Shown here: one piece after another, positions 1 to 10,937 of the stretch
How positions within the stretch are numbered: position 1 is the first letter of the stretch
How the letters are laid out: each line of letters opens with the position of its first letter
Source: Avena insularis
Taxonomy: Eukaryota > Streptophyta > Magnoliopsida > Poales > Poaceae
Assembly: GCA_023614405.1 (NCBI GenBank)
Contig: CM042685.1
Span: 190,064,257-190,128,256 of the forward strand
Reading direction: 5' to 3'
Length of the DNA: 64,000 nt
Made by a program: the position numbers and the translations under genes
The notes under the pieces: model-generated
What the model saw: only the letters and a program-made list of their open reading frames with translations
Databases searched by the model: none
Told to the model about the DNA's origin: nothing

Positions 1-2214
1 TTGTTTAAGTTATCTATTCTTAGCCAACAGATCATCATCCAATGCTCTAGAACGAAATGACCACAGATGGGTGGCGCTGGTGACGGTGGCGTGGCGGCGG
101 CGCTCGGGAAGATGCGTTCCTGTGAAACCAGGAAGGGCGGGAGAGGGAGGAGTAGCTCACCAGATTTGCAGGAAGGTGACTATGCTCAACGTGTCCGTGG
201 TTGGCAAAGGGTCGCACGGGGACATTGGTAATTCCTCCCCGGAGCTAGCGGCGGTGTCGAGCACGTACTGTCGTTGTCGGGGGCGAGCTCCTAGGGCGTA
301 AGAAGGCAAGGAAGCATGTCAGGGAGGTGTGCACGGTTGCAGAGGTTGTGAGGGGACCTACCAGAGGACAAGGGGCGTGATGAATCGTCGGTAGCCTGTC
401 ACCGGAGTTGAAGCAGTCGACGGTGGCGAGGAGGCATCGTTATTGTCGAGCCTCTGTGACATGCGTGGGCAAGTGGATGGTATAGGCAGATGCGGGGGAC
501 ACTGGGGAACACTCTCGAGGGTGCCAGGGAGCAAGGGGAGGTTGGCTGTCGCCGGAATCGGCCGGGAATGGTCGTCGGGGCAGTGGCGGTGCAAGGAAAA
601 ATCAGGGCAGCCCTGTGGCAAAGAGGGAGGGGCGAGCGAGGGGAAAGGGAGAGGGGGACTAGGTGCTTAAATGGGCGTGATCACTGGTGGAGTTACTCGC
701 GGCATCAACGCGAATTAACGCGTGGAGTAATCGGCAGAAACAACAAAGTTTGGGGGAAGAATCAGCCATGGGTGGGGAAGACGATGACGGGGCAGTGGGG
801 TCGTCAAGTCAGTGAGGTGCGGGGTTAGGCGTGGGGTCACGTTGTCAGTGGCTGTGCGGTGCAGTTCTGAGTAGAAAACGATTCGCAGGAGGGCTGCCGG
901 GTGCCCTGATGTTGGTCTTGCTGGGCTGGGTTCTTCCTAGGCTGTTTATTTTTATTTTTTCCTTCCTGTTTCTTTTTCCTTTTTTCCATTTTATTTTCTG
1001 TTTTCAAATTCAAACACCATTTGAATTCAGATCTTTATCAAACTTTCAGCAAGCTTTTAATATTGTTTATTATTGAATTTTAAAGACCATTTTGGAATAA
1101 TTCTTTTATTCATTTATGGTTTATTATTTATTTAAAATAAGCACTTGCCTTTATTTAAATAAGAGTTTAAATATATTTTCAAACTTCTATTTGAATTCCA
1201 ATTTTTTTACCAAACCATTTTTCAGTAGGCTTTATTTATTCATTAGTGTGTTAAATAATTCATTTTGAATTATTTAAAATAATTTAATATGATTTATTAA
1301 TCATTTAAATTAGGCATTTGTCTTTATTCAAATCAAATATGGTTTTAATCCTGTTTAAATTTTATTCAAATAATTCTTTGATTCCATTTAAGTTAATTAG
1401 ATAACTTTTAAATCCACTTTGGGAAATTTCCATTTATTATTTTCTCATGATTTAGTTAATCATTTACTTTAGGGATTTTGTCCCTATTTAAATATAATTT
1501 AGAATATTGTTTAATCCCATATACTTTTATTTAATAATCCTTATCCCTTTATTTTATTTGTATTATCTTTATTCCATTTGCTTATGGATTTAATTCAGGA
1601 TTTTAATTGTCTTCTAAATAATTTTCTTATTATTTTGTTTAGGCAATTTTTCTTTATTTAAAATATAGTTGGATATTGTTTAATCCTTATGATTTTATTT
1701 CAATAATACTTTTCTCCTTTTTATTATTCAATAACTTTTCATTTGTTTATGGATTTGGCCAAGATTTTAGTTAGGAGCTTTATTAGCTTTGGAAATTATT
1801 TCCTTTTTATCTTATCAATTTCATAAGTTTTTATCCATGGATCCAAATTAAGTGAAACCAATTTCTATGATTTTATAATATTTTTATTTATCATTTTTGA
1901 TCATTTATAAATGTTTGTTGACAACTTTTTATATGGATCAAATCCATAGTCTTTGAGAGATCTTTGGAAATGATTTTCTTCCATTAGGGTTTTAGGGTTT
2001 TGGTTTATATTTTCCAAGTGTTTAAATTTCAAGATACATTCATTGATGAATGTATTTCACTTGATTGAAATTTGTTGGATTCCATTTTATTCAAAGTTTG
2101 TTCAAGATGGGTTTTGATGTTTCCATTTGGAATCAAAAAGTTTCTTTTCACCCTAAATTTCAACAATTATTTATTTTTCACATTTCAAAATTTGGAAAAT
2201 TTTGGGATATGACA
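1..2214 (-). repeat. 3' LTR, partial (cut by window start)
   Basis: On the minus strand this starts TGTCATATCCC at 2214, directly after the purine tract. Base 1 aligns with about 6290 of the other LTR, so roughly half of the LTR is outside the window. It holds an AT-rich 3' half (about 950-2214) and a GC-rich part (1-940). Short reading frames in the GC-rich part have no protein-like character. Confidence 0.85.
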
Positions 2215-2227
2215 GGCTACCACCCTT
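2215..2227 (-). other. Polypurine tract of the long-LTR element
   Basis: The minus strand reads AAGGGTGGTAGCC immediately before the 3' LTR start TGTCATATCCC. Its position and purine content fit the plus-strand priming site of an LTR retrotransposon. Confidence 0.7.
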
Positions 2228-2337
2228 AAAATAAATCTCGTCCCGATATTTGGGAAGGATAGAGGTTACAAGTTGGCTTCAAGGCAACTAGGGTACTACC
2301 ACCCTTAAAAAGGTTTTCAACTAGATTACATCTTGGC

Positions 2338-3273
2338 TTACTTGGGATCTTGATGTAACTTCTCTAGGCACTTGTTGGAATAATGGCCTAGCTCTTTGCA
2401 TTTGAAACACATCACTTGGCTAATATCCTTCTTTTCTTTTGGTGTCATTTCCTCTTGTTTGTTTCCTTGGTTCTTCTTCTTTTCTGGACATTCACTGGCA
2501 TAGTGTCCCATCTCTTTGCAATTGTAACATTGCACTTGGCTTTTGTCCTTCTTCTTCTTTTTGGATCTCTCCAAAGCTAGGAGTTCTTCTAGTTCATGCC
2601 CTTCATATTTCACCTCAAAGGTGGGAAATATTTCTCTCTTCTTGGGGCAATTACTAGAGATATGACCTTCTTCTCCACAAGAGTAGCAACACTTTGTGGT
2701 CACTTTGGGTATGGCTCTATGAGGCATGGTTCTGACTTTGCCTTCATCCTTCTTGGTAGAAGTTGTTACCTTATGGAGGTTTACAAACATTTGATGCATT
2801 CCATCTTGGTTCATTTGGTGAACTATAGGATAGATGGGGCATGGGATATGGACGTGATCATTTCCTTCACATAGGAAACAAGTAACTTGAGATGTGGGGC
2901 ATTGTTTAGTTGGATGTTTCTCTTTACAATTAGGGCATTGATCCACATGCTCTCTATAAGTGTGTTCTATGTCTCCACAAATATTGCAAGCTTGAGTCCC
3001 TTCTATAATATCATCCTTGATATCCTTGTTGTCACAATCACTTTGGGAAGGGTTGCTTCTCATGTTGATCATTTGATTTGTCATCTTTTGCAACAATTGA
3101 GATTGGATTTCCAAAAACTTTTGCATGGTTGGGTCTATCCCATTATTGTTGGCTAAAAATTGAGTTGTCACTTGATTTAACTGGGCTTGGGTTGCTAGAA
3201 GTAGTTCTCTCATGTGCATCTCTTGGTTATTGATGTCACCATCCTTGATATTGGAGTCTCTTGGAGAAGTCAT
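2338..3273 (-). CDS. Multi-CCHC zinc-knuckle (nucleocapsid-like) protein, 311 aa
   Basis: This intact 311-codon ORF is the only ORF of the long-LTR element. Residues 1-90 are polar and Gln/Asn-rich with predicted helical character and no recognisable capsid domain. Four canonical C-X2-C-X4-H-X4-C knuckles start near residues 132, 196, 249 and 289. Two degenerate Cys/His clusters lie at about 96-113 and 113-125. A lysine run (about 238-244) separates knuckles. Such knuckles bind RNA or single-stranded DNA in gag nucleocapsids. Here they are not followed by protease or RT, so the product could package element RNA or act in trans on a partner's particles (inference). The ATG at 3273 is the first in frame and lies about 690 bp downstream of the primer-binding site. 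The open frame in an otherwise non-coding element suggests recent activity or selection. A captured host CCHC protein is an alternative. Confidence 0.8.
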   Translation of the reverse strand: MTSPRDSNIKDGDINNQEMHMRELLLATQAQLNQVTTQFLANNNGIDPTMQKFLEIQSQLLQKMTNQMINMRSNPSQSDCDNKDIKDDIIEGTQACNICGDIEHTYREHVDQCPNCKEKHPTKQCPTSQVTCFLCEGNDHVHIPCPIYPIVHQMNQDGMHQMFVNLHKVTTSTKKDEGKVRTMPHRAIPKVTTKCCYSCGEEGHISSNCPKKREIFPTFEVKYEGHELEELLALERSKKKKKDKSQVQCYNCKEMGHYASECPEKKKNQGNKQEEMTPKEKKDISQVMCFKCKELGHYSNKCLEKLHQDPK

Positions 3274-3961
3274 CTGTTTGGGTTGGATTGGGATTAGAAT
3301 AGGGAAAATATTCTAGAGGAAGAATTCTACTCACACACAATAATTCACACAAGCAATGTGCAAGCAATCACAATCAAACATTCCATTCAAACAACAAGGT
3401 TTAGGCACATTTTTAGGCAACAAAATATTTTTGCTACACCACATAAGTTGGTGTGTTTGATTTAAACTAAACATTAGTATGGTGGTCCAACTATATGGTT
3501 CACTTGAGATCATTCCATTCTTCTTAGTTGTTTCTTCATGAATAAGATCATTGTTTCCTTGGAAAAATTCTTGCATCTTGGTCACAAACTTCAAAGGTCA
3601 TGATGATTTCTTCTAGGTTGTGTTTCCTTAGTCTCCAAGTCTTGAGTAATATTTCTTGTCTCACTTTTAATCTTTAGTGATGTTCAAATTGAAGTCCTTG
3701 GTGAAACTAAAGTTGAAGTCATTGGTGATGTTGAAGTTGAAGTCATTGGAGTTGGTGAAGTCCTTTGCTCATGGTGAAGTCTTTACTCATGATGAGGCTT
3801 TGTCCATCAGGTTGGAAAAATGAGAGATGTAGAATCAAAACCAAAAAGGTTGAGGAAAGAGTTTACAAGATTGTTTGTAAATAGGTTTTGGAACAAATAC
3901 AACTTCTATTTTTATAATGGGTTTTGTCCAATCCTAGGGTTACAATCCTACAGGAAACGCA
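3274..3961 (-). other. Untranslated leader of the long-LTR element
   Basis: This is the internal sequence between the primer-binding site and the zinc-knuckle ORF. No reading frame here resembles gag capsid. It contains the 24-bp tandem repeat listed separately. Otherwise I see nothing. Confidence 0.6.
3678..3749. repeat. Three tandem copies of a 24-bp unit
   Basis: Units at 3678-3701, 3702-3725 and 3726-3749 share the core TTGAAGTC(A/C)TTGG and differ at a few bases. A fourth decayed copy follows to about 3774. The period is a multiple of three, but no long frame crosses it on either strand. Confidence 0.75.
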
Positions 3962-3975
3962 GTGCTCTCATACCA
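3962..3975 (-). other. Primer-binding site (initiator Met-tRNA type)
   Basis: The minus strand reads TGGTATGAGAGCAC two bases inside the 5' LTR end (TCTACA). This differs at one position from the standard plant primer-binding site TGGTATCAGAGC, which pairs with initiator methionine tRNA. It fixes the element's orientation and the LTR boundary. Confidence 0.8.
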
Positions 3976-3977
3976 TC

Positions 3978-6900
3978 TGTAGAGGTCCCAACCTTGATAA
4001 GGTAGAGATCCCTGTGTTTACAATGCTAGTCCCTGGATCAATAGCTAGCATCCACAGTTTAAGATGTAATATCAAGAAACAAAGGTCATAATACAACTTT
4101 ATAACCAGGAATAAAATAATTCATTACATCTTACATAGCTCATTTGGCTATCTCATTACAATGCAGCAGAAAAAACTATATAGCATGGAGTCCTTCATCT
4201 TCAAAGTGCCACAGGCAATCATGTTGGTTGTAGACTTGTAATCCTATTCAACATACTTCACTAACATCAAACAAACCTGCAACATAATAAGTTACAGCCA
4301 CAAGGGTCAATACATTTGAATCGTATTGGCAAGTGATACTATGGTATAGTAGTGGTATCTATCATCTATATGCATTTGGCTAAGTGGAGCTTAGGCTTGC
4401 TTTGCTCAAAATAGATTTTCCTTATCATTTGAAAACACTAAGTTTTTGTTTGTCAAAATCACCCAAGGCATCTACCAATCAAAGATTGAAGATCCTTTAA
4501 CCCTTGTTCAACCACAAGTTTTTAACTTAGAAATTGGGATGAGGAGATTCTTGATATCTTCCATGTCTTGATGCTCAAATTGTCCATTGCCGGGGACACG
4601 ACTAAGTACTTAGATTTTACTCTCTCGAGAGGTGGTGCACTTTCCCCACAAGATTCGACATGCATCGAGACAAGATCTTTCAGAAGCCTTCACTTAGACC
4701 AAAATGGACGCGCTCCAAACCTATCACCCCCTACCACCAACTGTCCATTTGGATAAGTTATTGCAACCTATATGATCCAGGCAGAGCCCATATTGCCAAG
4801 TGGCTGCACTAGAAGCTTCTCAACATTTGACATCTCAAAGCTCTTTGTTCCTAGGTGGCTTTCCACAAGTGAGATACACTAGGGTAGGCCATAAATATGG
4901 GGCCCTATGTAACCACTCAACATACCCATTCACAACCATTCCATCCAGGTGATTCATTCACACACTTGTTTTATTAAACAAAACACAAGTCATTGACTTA
5001 GAAATATATCATAGCATGAATATAATCCACCCATGTTTTCTACTAGCTAGGCTAAGCATGATAGTAGTGGAATCTTAACTTAGGGAAAATTCTACTAAGG
5101 AATCATCTACTAGGATTTCCCATGGCATAGCTAACACATAGAAAATTCCATGCAAGTCCTACTTAGAAATAGCACTAATGCACAGTGAAAATAATAGGAC
5201 AAAAGTATGAAGTATCACTTGCCTTTTTAGTAGAGAATATAGATTCACTCCTTGATCTTGCAATAGTCACACTCTTCAAATTTCACTACAATTCAATCAA
5301 GCAAGGCACAATTCAAAACTAACATTCAAACAATTTACCACATAAAATAAAGAAAACAAAAAAATGCATGCAATCATGCAAAAGACTATTTTATTTGGAA
5401 AGGTGGTCTCTAATAGGTTATAAACATTTTAAAACACCTATTTGTTATTTATAAAAGTGGCAAGGTCATTTGAAAACAAGTTAGTGAAAATGGCCATTTA
5501 AATCATTTTTGTTTTGCTAGCAATGATTTTAATCAAGGAATAATTTCTAATGTTAGCCAAAATGTTTTTAAACTCCAGTATTAATATTTAGGGTCGAAGT
5601 GTTTTAAAACAAATATATTTACAAAAGGTTTCACCCAAAATCATTTTTAAATCAAAGCAACATTTTATTTTTCTAGAAATGCCTTTAATCAAAGTAATAA
5701 TTCTCTAGGGTTCATGAAATATATTTTTAAATCCCAAAACTTGGTGTTTAGGGTCAGAGAGTTTAAATCAAATCATTTTCCAAAGGTTTTACTCAAAAAG
5801 CATTTTTAAAACACATTCAACATTTTTATTTAACTAGAAATGCTTTTATTCAAAGATTTATTCCCTAGTATCACAAAATATACTTTTAAATCTACAAGTT
5901 GGTTTTTATGGTCAGTTGGTTCAAAACAATCCATTTACAAAAGATCTTACCCTAAAATCATTTCTAGAATAATTTTTATATTCAAAATATGCCTAAAAAA
6001 GTTTCTGCAAAAACAACTAACTTTACAGAAGCAAAACACTAAAAAAGGCATGGTTGGAAAGTATTCTTTTTCCTGATTCCAATGATATAAAATTTGTAAA
6101 ATTTGGACGTGTAGATTTAAAGTTATGAATTTTACAAATCCTATCATCTAATAGATCAAATTTCTGTTTTTAAAATAAATCACTGGCCACGCGTCACGTT
6201 TCTACTAGCCGATAACGGCTCATGTGAATCATGCACCTACGGCCGTTGGATCTAACTAACAACGCACGACACAGATTGAGCGTACCGGTTCGTTTAAGTT
6301 ATCTATTCTTAGCCAACAGATCATCATCCAACGCTCCAGAACGAAATGACCACAGATGGGCAGCGCTGGCGACGGTGGCGCGGCGGCGGCGCTCGGGCAG
6401 ATGTGTTCTGGTGAAACCAGGAAGCGCAGGAGAGGAAGGAGTAGCTCACCAGATTTGCAGGAAGGTGACTATGCTCAACGTGTACGTGGTTGGCAAAGGG
6501 GCGCACGGGGACGATGGTAATTCCTCGCCAGAGCTAGCGGCGGTGTCGAGCACGTACTGTCATTTTCGGGGGTGAGCTCCTGGGGCGTAAGAAGGCAAGG
6601 CAGCATGTCAGGGAGGTGTGCACGGTTGTAGAGGTTGTGAGGGGACCTACCAGAGGACAAGGGGCATGATGAATCGTCGGTAGCCTCTTGCCGGAGTTCA
6701 AGCAGTCGACAGTGGCAAGGAGGCGTCATTGCTGTCGAGCCTCTGGGACATGTGCAGGCAAGTGCATGGTATGGCAGATGCGGGGGACACTGGGGAACAC
6801 TCTCGTGGGTGCCAGGGAGCAAGGGGAGGTTGGCTGTCGCCGGAATCGGCCTGGAATGGTCGTCGGGCAGTGCGGTGCAAGGAAAAATCAGGGCAGCCCT

Positions 6901-8511
6901 TTGGCAGAGAGGGAGGGGCGAGCGAGGGGAAAGGGAGAGGGGGACTAGGCGCTTAAATGGCGTGATCACTGGCGGAGTTATTCGCGGCATCAATGCGAAT
7001 TAACGCGTGGAGTAATCAGCAGAAACGACAAAGTTTGGGGGAAGAATCAGTCGCGGGTGGGGAAGACGGTGACAGGGCAGTGGGGTCGTCAAGTCAGTGA
7101 GGTGAGGTGTTAGGCGTGGGGTCACGTCGTCAGCGGCTGTGTGGGTGCGGTTCTGAGTAGAAAACAATTCGCAGGAGGGCTGCCGGGTGGGCTGATGTTG
7201 GGCTTGCTGGGCTCGGTTCTTCCTGGGCTGGTTTTTTTTATTTTTTTCCTTCCTGTTTCTTTTTACTTTTTCCATTTTATTTTCTGTTTTCAAATTCAAA
7301 CACCATTTGAATTCAGATCTTTATCAAACTTTTAGCAAGCTTTTAATACTGTTTATTATTGAATTTTAAAGACCATTTTGGAATAATTCTTTTATTCATT
7401 TATGGTTTATTATTTATTTAAAATAGGCACTTGCCTTTATTTAAATAACAATTTAAATATATTTTCAAACTTCTATTTGAATTCCAATTTTTTACCAAAC
7501 CATTTTTCAGTAGGCTTTATTTATTCATTAGTGTGTTAAATAATTCATTTTCAATTATTTAAAATATTTTAATATGATTTATTAATCGTTTAAATTGGGA
7601 TTTGTCTTTATTCAAATCAAATATGGTTTTAATCCCATTTAAATTTTATTCAAATAGTTCTTTGATTCCATTTAAGTTAATTAGATAACTTTTAAATCCA
7701 CTTTGGGAAATTTCCATTTATTATTTTCTCATGATTTAATTAATCATTTACTTTAGGGATTTTGTCCCTATTTAAATATAATTTAGAATATGGTTTAATC
7801 CCATATACTTTTATTTAATAATCCTTATCCCTTTATTTTATTTGTATTATATTTATTCCATTTTCTTATGGATTTAATTCAGGATTTAAATTGTCTTCTA
7901 AATAATTTTCTTATTATTTAGTTTAGGCAATTTGTCTTTATTTAAAATAAAGTTGGATATTGTTTAATCCTTATGATTTTATTTAAATAATCCTTTTCTC
8001 CTTTTTATTATTCAATAACTTTTCATTTGTTTATGGATTTGGCCAAGATTTTAGTTAGGAGCTTTGATAGCTTTGGAAATTATTTCCTTTTTACCTTATC
8101 AATTTCATAAGTTTTTATCCATGGCTCCAAATTAAGTGAAACCAATTTCTATGGTCTTATAATATTTTTGTTTATCATTTTTTATCATTTATAAATGTTT
8201 GTTGACAACTTTTTATATGGATCAAATCCATAGTCTTTGAGAGATCTTTGGAAATGATTTTCTTCCATTAGGGTTTTAGGGTTTTGGTTCATCTTTTCCA
8301 AGTGTTTAAATTTCAAGATACATTCATTGATGAATGTATTTCACTTGATTGAAATTTTTTAAATTCCATTTTATTCAAAGTTTGTTCAAGATGGGTTTTT
8401 ATGTTTCCATTTGGAATCAAAAAGTTTCTTTTCACCCTAAATTTCAACAATTATTTATTTTGTTTATTTATTTTTCACATTTCAAAATTTGGAAAATTTT
8501 GGGATGTGACA
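3978..8511 (-). repeat. Complete 5' LTR, 4534 bp
   Basis: On the minus strand it begins TGTCACATCCC at 8511 and ends with TCTACA at 3978. Its layout is AT-rich (8511 to about 7250), GC-rich (about 7240 to 6180), AT-rich again (to about 5200), then mixed sequence. Its first 2.2 kb matches 1-2214. One visible length difference is an extra ATTTATTTTGTTT-type stretch near 8450-8470. No convincing coding sequence is present. Confidence 0.85.
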
Positions 8512-9247
8512 TAAGTGTCATGATTAGATAATGTCCTAGGTCACTTGGTTGGGCATTTGCCAGAGAGAAATAAAGCTCTAAATTGAAAGTCAAAAGGGAG
8601 GTTTGAAAAGTCAAACTGAAACAATAGTTTCCTAGTGGAATAAGGAAAGAGTCCTTCCTTCTCTCCAACTTGGGTTTAGGAAAGGATTCAAACTCCCCTA
8701 TCCCAAGCTGCCCTCCCTCTCATAAATAGAGGGGAGGGGCTGCCCCAAAGAACCACAATAATCCCTCCCCACCAAGCCATGCCTCCGCCAGCCGCCGCCG
8801 ACACCTCCTTCTCCTCTCCGGCCTTCTAAACCTAGATCGCCAGAAACCCTAGATCCACCATAACCCGCACCGGCTTAGGTGAAGCCCTACGGGATCTTCT
8901 CTCTACTTCCGACACCACGCCGTCATGCTGCCAGAATCGCGAGGGGAGAACTACAACCTCCGCTGCCTGCTGGAACAAGGGAGAGGAATGTCTTCATCGA
9001 GTACCGAACGTGTGACCGACTACGGAAGCACTGCCGGAGCGAAGTGCTGGAAGGATCGTCTACGCGATCTTGAGATCGGCAAGTGTACGACTACATCGCC
9101 CACGAGAATCTGCTCTCGTTCACCGCTTTGGAATCTTTGAGGGTGAGTACTCTAATCGACTTGTTGTTACAATCTAGTAGATAGATCTTGGCTTGTTTGT
9201 GTGCATGCGGTAGAAATTTTTTGTTTTCCATGCTACGAACCCTTACA
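8512..9247 (-). mobile_element. Copia-type LTR fragment (Angela/BARE-like layout)
   Basis: On the minus strand it starts TGTAAGGGTTCGTAGCATGG at 9247. This resembles the 5' end of Triticeae copia LTRs of the Angela/BARE/WIS group, and the run of motifs around CTAGATTGTAACAACAAGTC recalls the same group. It is cut at 8511/8512 by the long-LTR element. No copia internal domain is present in the window. It is either a solo or a truncated LTR. Family assignment is from memory of LTR layout and is tentative. Confidence 0.5.
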
Positions 9248-9555
9248 ATATTGTGCTCTACAAACAAAGGCAAGCGAGATACCACTCTATCATACCTTAC
9301 TATGAGCATTGCAATGTTGCTTATATATATGTTCCATGCTACTTATTATTATTGAGTTGGTTTCTCTTCATAGCTTGCAATGACTATTGAGTAGACTTGG
9401 TTGCATGCTTCTTATTATGAATGGTTTAAGTATCTACTCCTGTGGTGAGAATATCTACATCATATGAAGCAAATGTGTTCGTGAAAGTTCTTTTATCGCA
9501 CTCAGTTTTCAACTGAATTGCTTGAGGACAAGAAATAAGCAAAGTTTGGGGGAGT
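9248..9555 (+). mobile_element. 3' end of a gypsy internal domain
   Basis: Non-coding sequence ending in a typical Triticeae gypsy polypurine tract, AAGTTTGGGGGAGT, directly before an LTR start TGATACATCC at 9556. Only the last 300 bp of that element's interior survive. The left end abuts the copia LTR fragment. Confidence 0.65.
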
Positions 9556-10937
9556 TGATACATCCAAAACATATCTACTTTCCCGAACACTTTTGCTATT
9601 GTTTCTCCTCTAAACTTGTGTGCTTTGAATACAACTAACACGGACTGATGTTGTTTTCAGCAGAATTACCTTAGTGTCTAGTTTTTGTGCAGAAAATCAT
9701 CTGTTAGGAAAAATCCTGGAAAATATGCCAAAAATTATATTTCACTAGAAGATTCACGGAGCCAGAAGACGAAACGGAGTGGAGGCCTGGGGGCCCACAC
9801 CCTTGCCAGGCGTGGGTGGGCCCTACCCATGCCTAAGGGGGTGTGGCCACCCCAGGCACCCCCTCGGGCTCCCTCTACACCTATAAGTTACCCCTTGACC
9901 TAAAAACCGTGGGGGGTTCGACGTTTTTCTAGAAAGAGTTCCGCTCTGCCGGCACCATCAGAAACCAATATTCGGATCTAGAAACTCCGTTCTGGCACCC
10001 TGCCGGGATGGGAAATTTGGATAGGATCATCGCCATCATCATCACCAACGCCTCTCCATCAACCATCTATGTTTCCCTCATCCATGAGTGAGTAATCCCC
10101 CGCTGTAGGCTTGGGGATGGTAGGGATTGGATGAGTTCTATCATGTAATCGAATAAGATTATTAGGGCATAGTGCCTAGTATCTCTATTAGTGCTATTTG
10201 ACTGTTGCAACTTGTTGTGCTTAATGCTTGTCACTAGGGCCCGAGTGCCATGATCTCAGATTGAAACTTATTATTGAATCATTATGATAGTATTGTTTGT
10301 GATGTTATCTGCAAGTTGTGTACACATATCATTGTCCGGATCCAAAGGCCCTGAAGTGACAGAAATTGGGAAAACCGGAGGGGATGGCTGTGATATGAGG
10401 ATCACGTGTGTTCCCGGAGTGTTAATGCTTTTCTCCGATGCTCTATTAAAAGGAGCACCTTAATTGCTAGTAGTTCCCTAGAGGCCCCGCTGCCACGGGC
10501 TGGCTGGACAGAAGATGTTGTGCAAGTTCTCATTGCGAGCACGTATGACTATATATGGAGCACATGTCTAGGATTGTTTAGTACTTGGATGCTTATTCTT
10601 ATTTATCTGCAATGCCCTAGATCTTGAAGTTACATGTTTAGACTCGTCCATGCAACGCCCGTTCATCCATCCCTATGCCTACCGCTTTTCGAATCCCAAT
10701 CGCTTTCTTTATTCTTTATTACTATTGCTCTTGTTTCTTTGCTTTTGTTGCTACTACACTGTTACAAACTGATATTGATAAACTTCTGTGAGCAAGAACT
10801 ATTGCCAGGTGCAGCTGAATAGACAACTCAGTTGTTAAGGCTTGCAAGTATTCTTTGGCTCCCCTTGTGTCGAATCAATAAATTGGTTAATACTACCCGT
10901 GAAGACTGTTACGATCCCCTACACTTGTGGGTCATCA
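9556..10937 (+). repeat. Gypsy LTR, 1382 bp
   Basis: It starts TGATACATCC after a polypurine tract and ends GTGGGTCATCA at 10937, giving TGAT/ATCA terminal symmetry. A promoter-like CACCTATAAGTTACC lies near 9880. It is read as the 3' LTR of the element whose internal tail is 9248-9555. It abuts a gag gene at 10938 in mid-frame, so it either inserted into that gag or was joined to it by deletion. Confidence 0.7.

Larger units (their letters stand above)
1..8511 (-). mobile_element. Non-autonomous gypsy-like element with 4.5-kb LTRs and a nucleocapsid-only internal domain (LARD-like)
   Basis: Positions 1-2214 and 6290-8511 are long direct repeats, roughly 95% alike by eye. On the minus strand the complete 5' LTR runs 8511 to 3978 and starts TGTCACATCCC. 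The primer-binding site lies at 3975-3962 and the internal domain at 3977-2215. A purine tract follows at 2227-2215, and the 3' LTR begins at 2214 and leaves the window at base 1. The internal domain is only 1763 bp, with a single zinc-knuckle ORF and no protease, RT, RNase H or integrase. Long LTRs around a short non-pol interior is the architecture called LARD in Triticeae. Mobilisation would need an autonomous partner in trans. The family was not identified by name. Confidence 0.85.

Noticed and set aside
6231..7340. Several open frames in the GC-rich part of the long LTR
   Set aside because: They appear in many frames on both strands, reflect base composition and are not conserved as frames between the two LTR copies.
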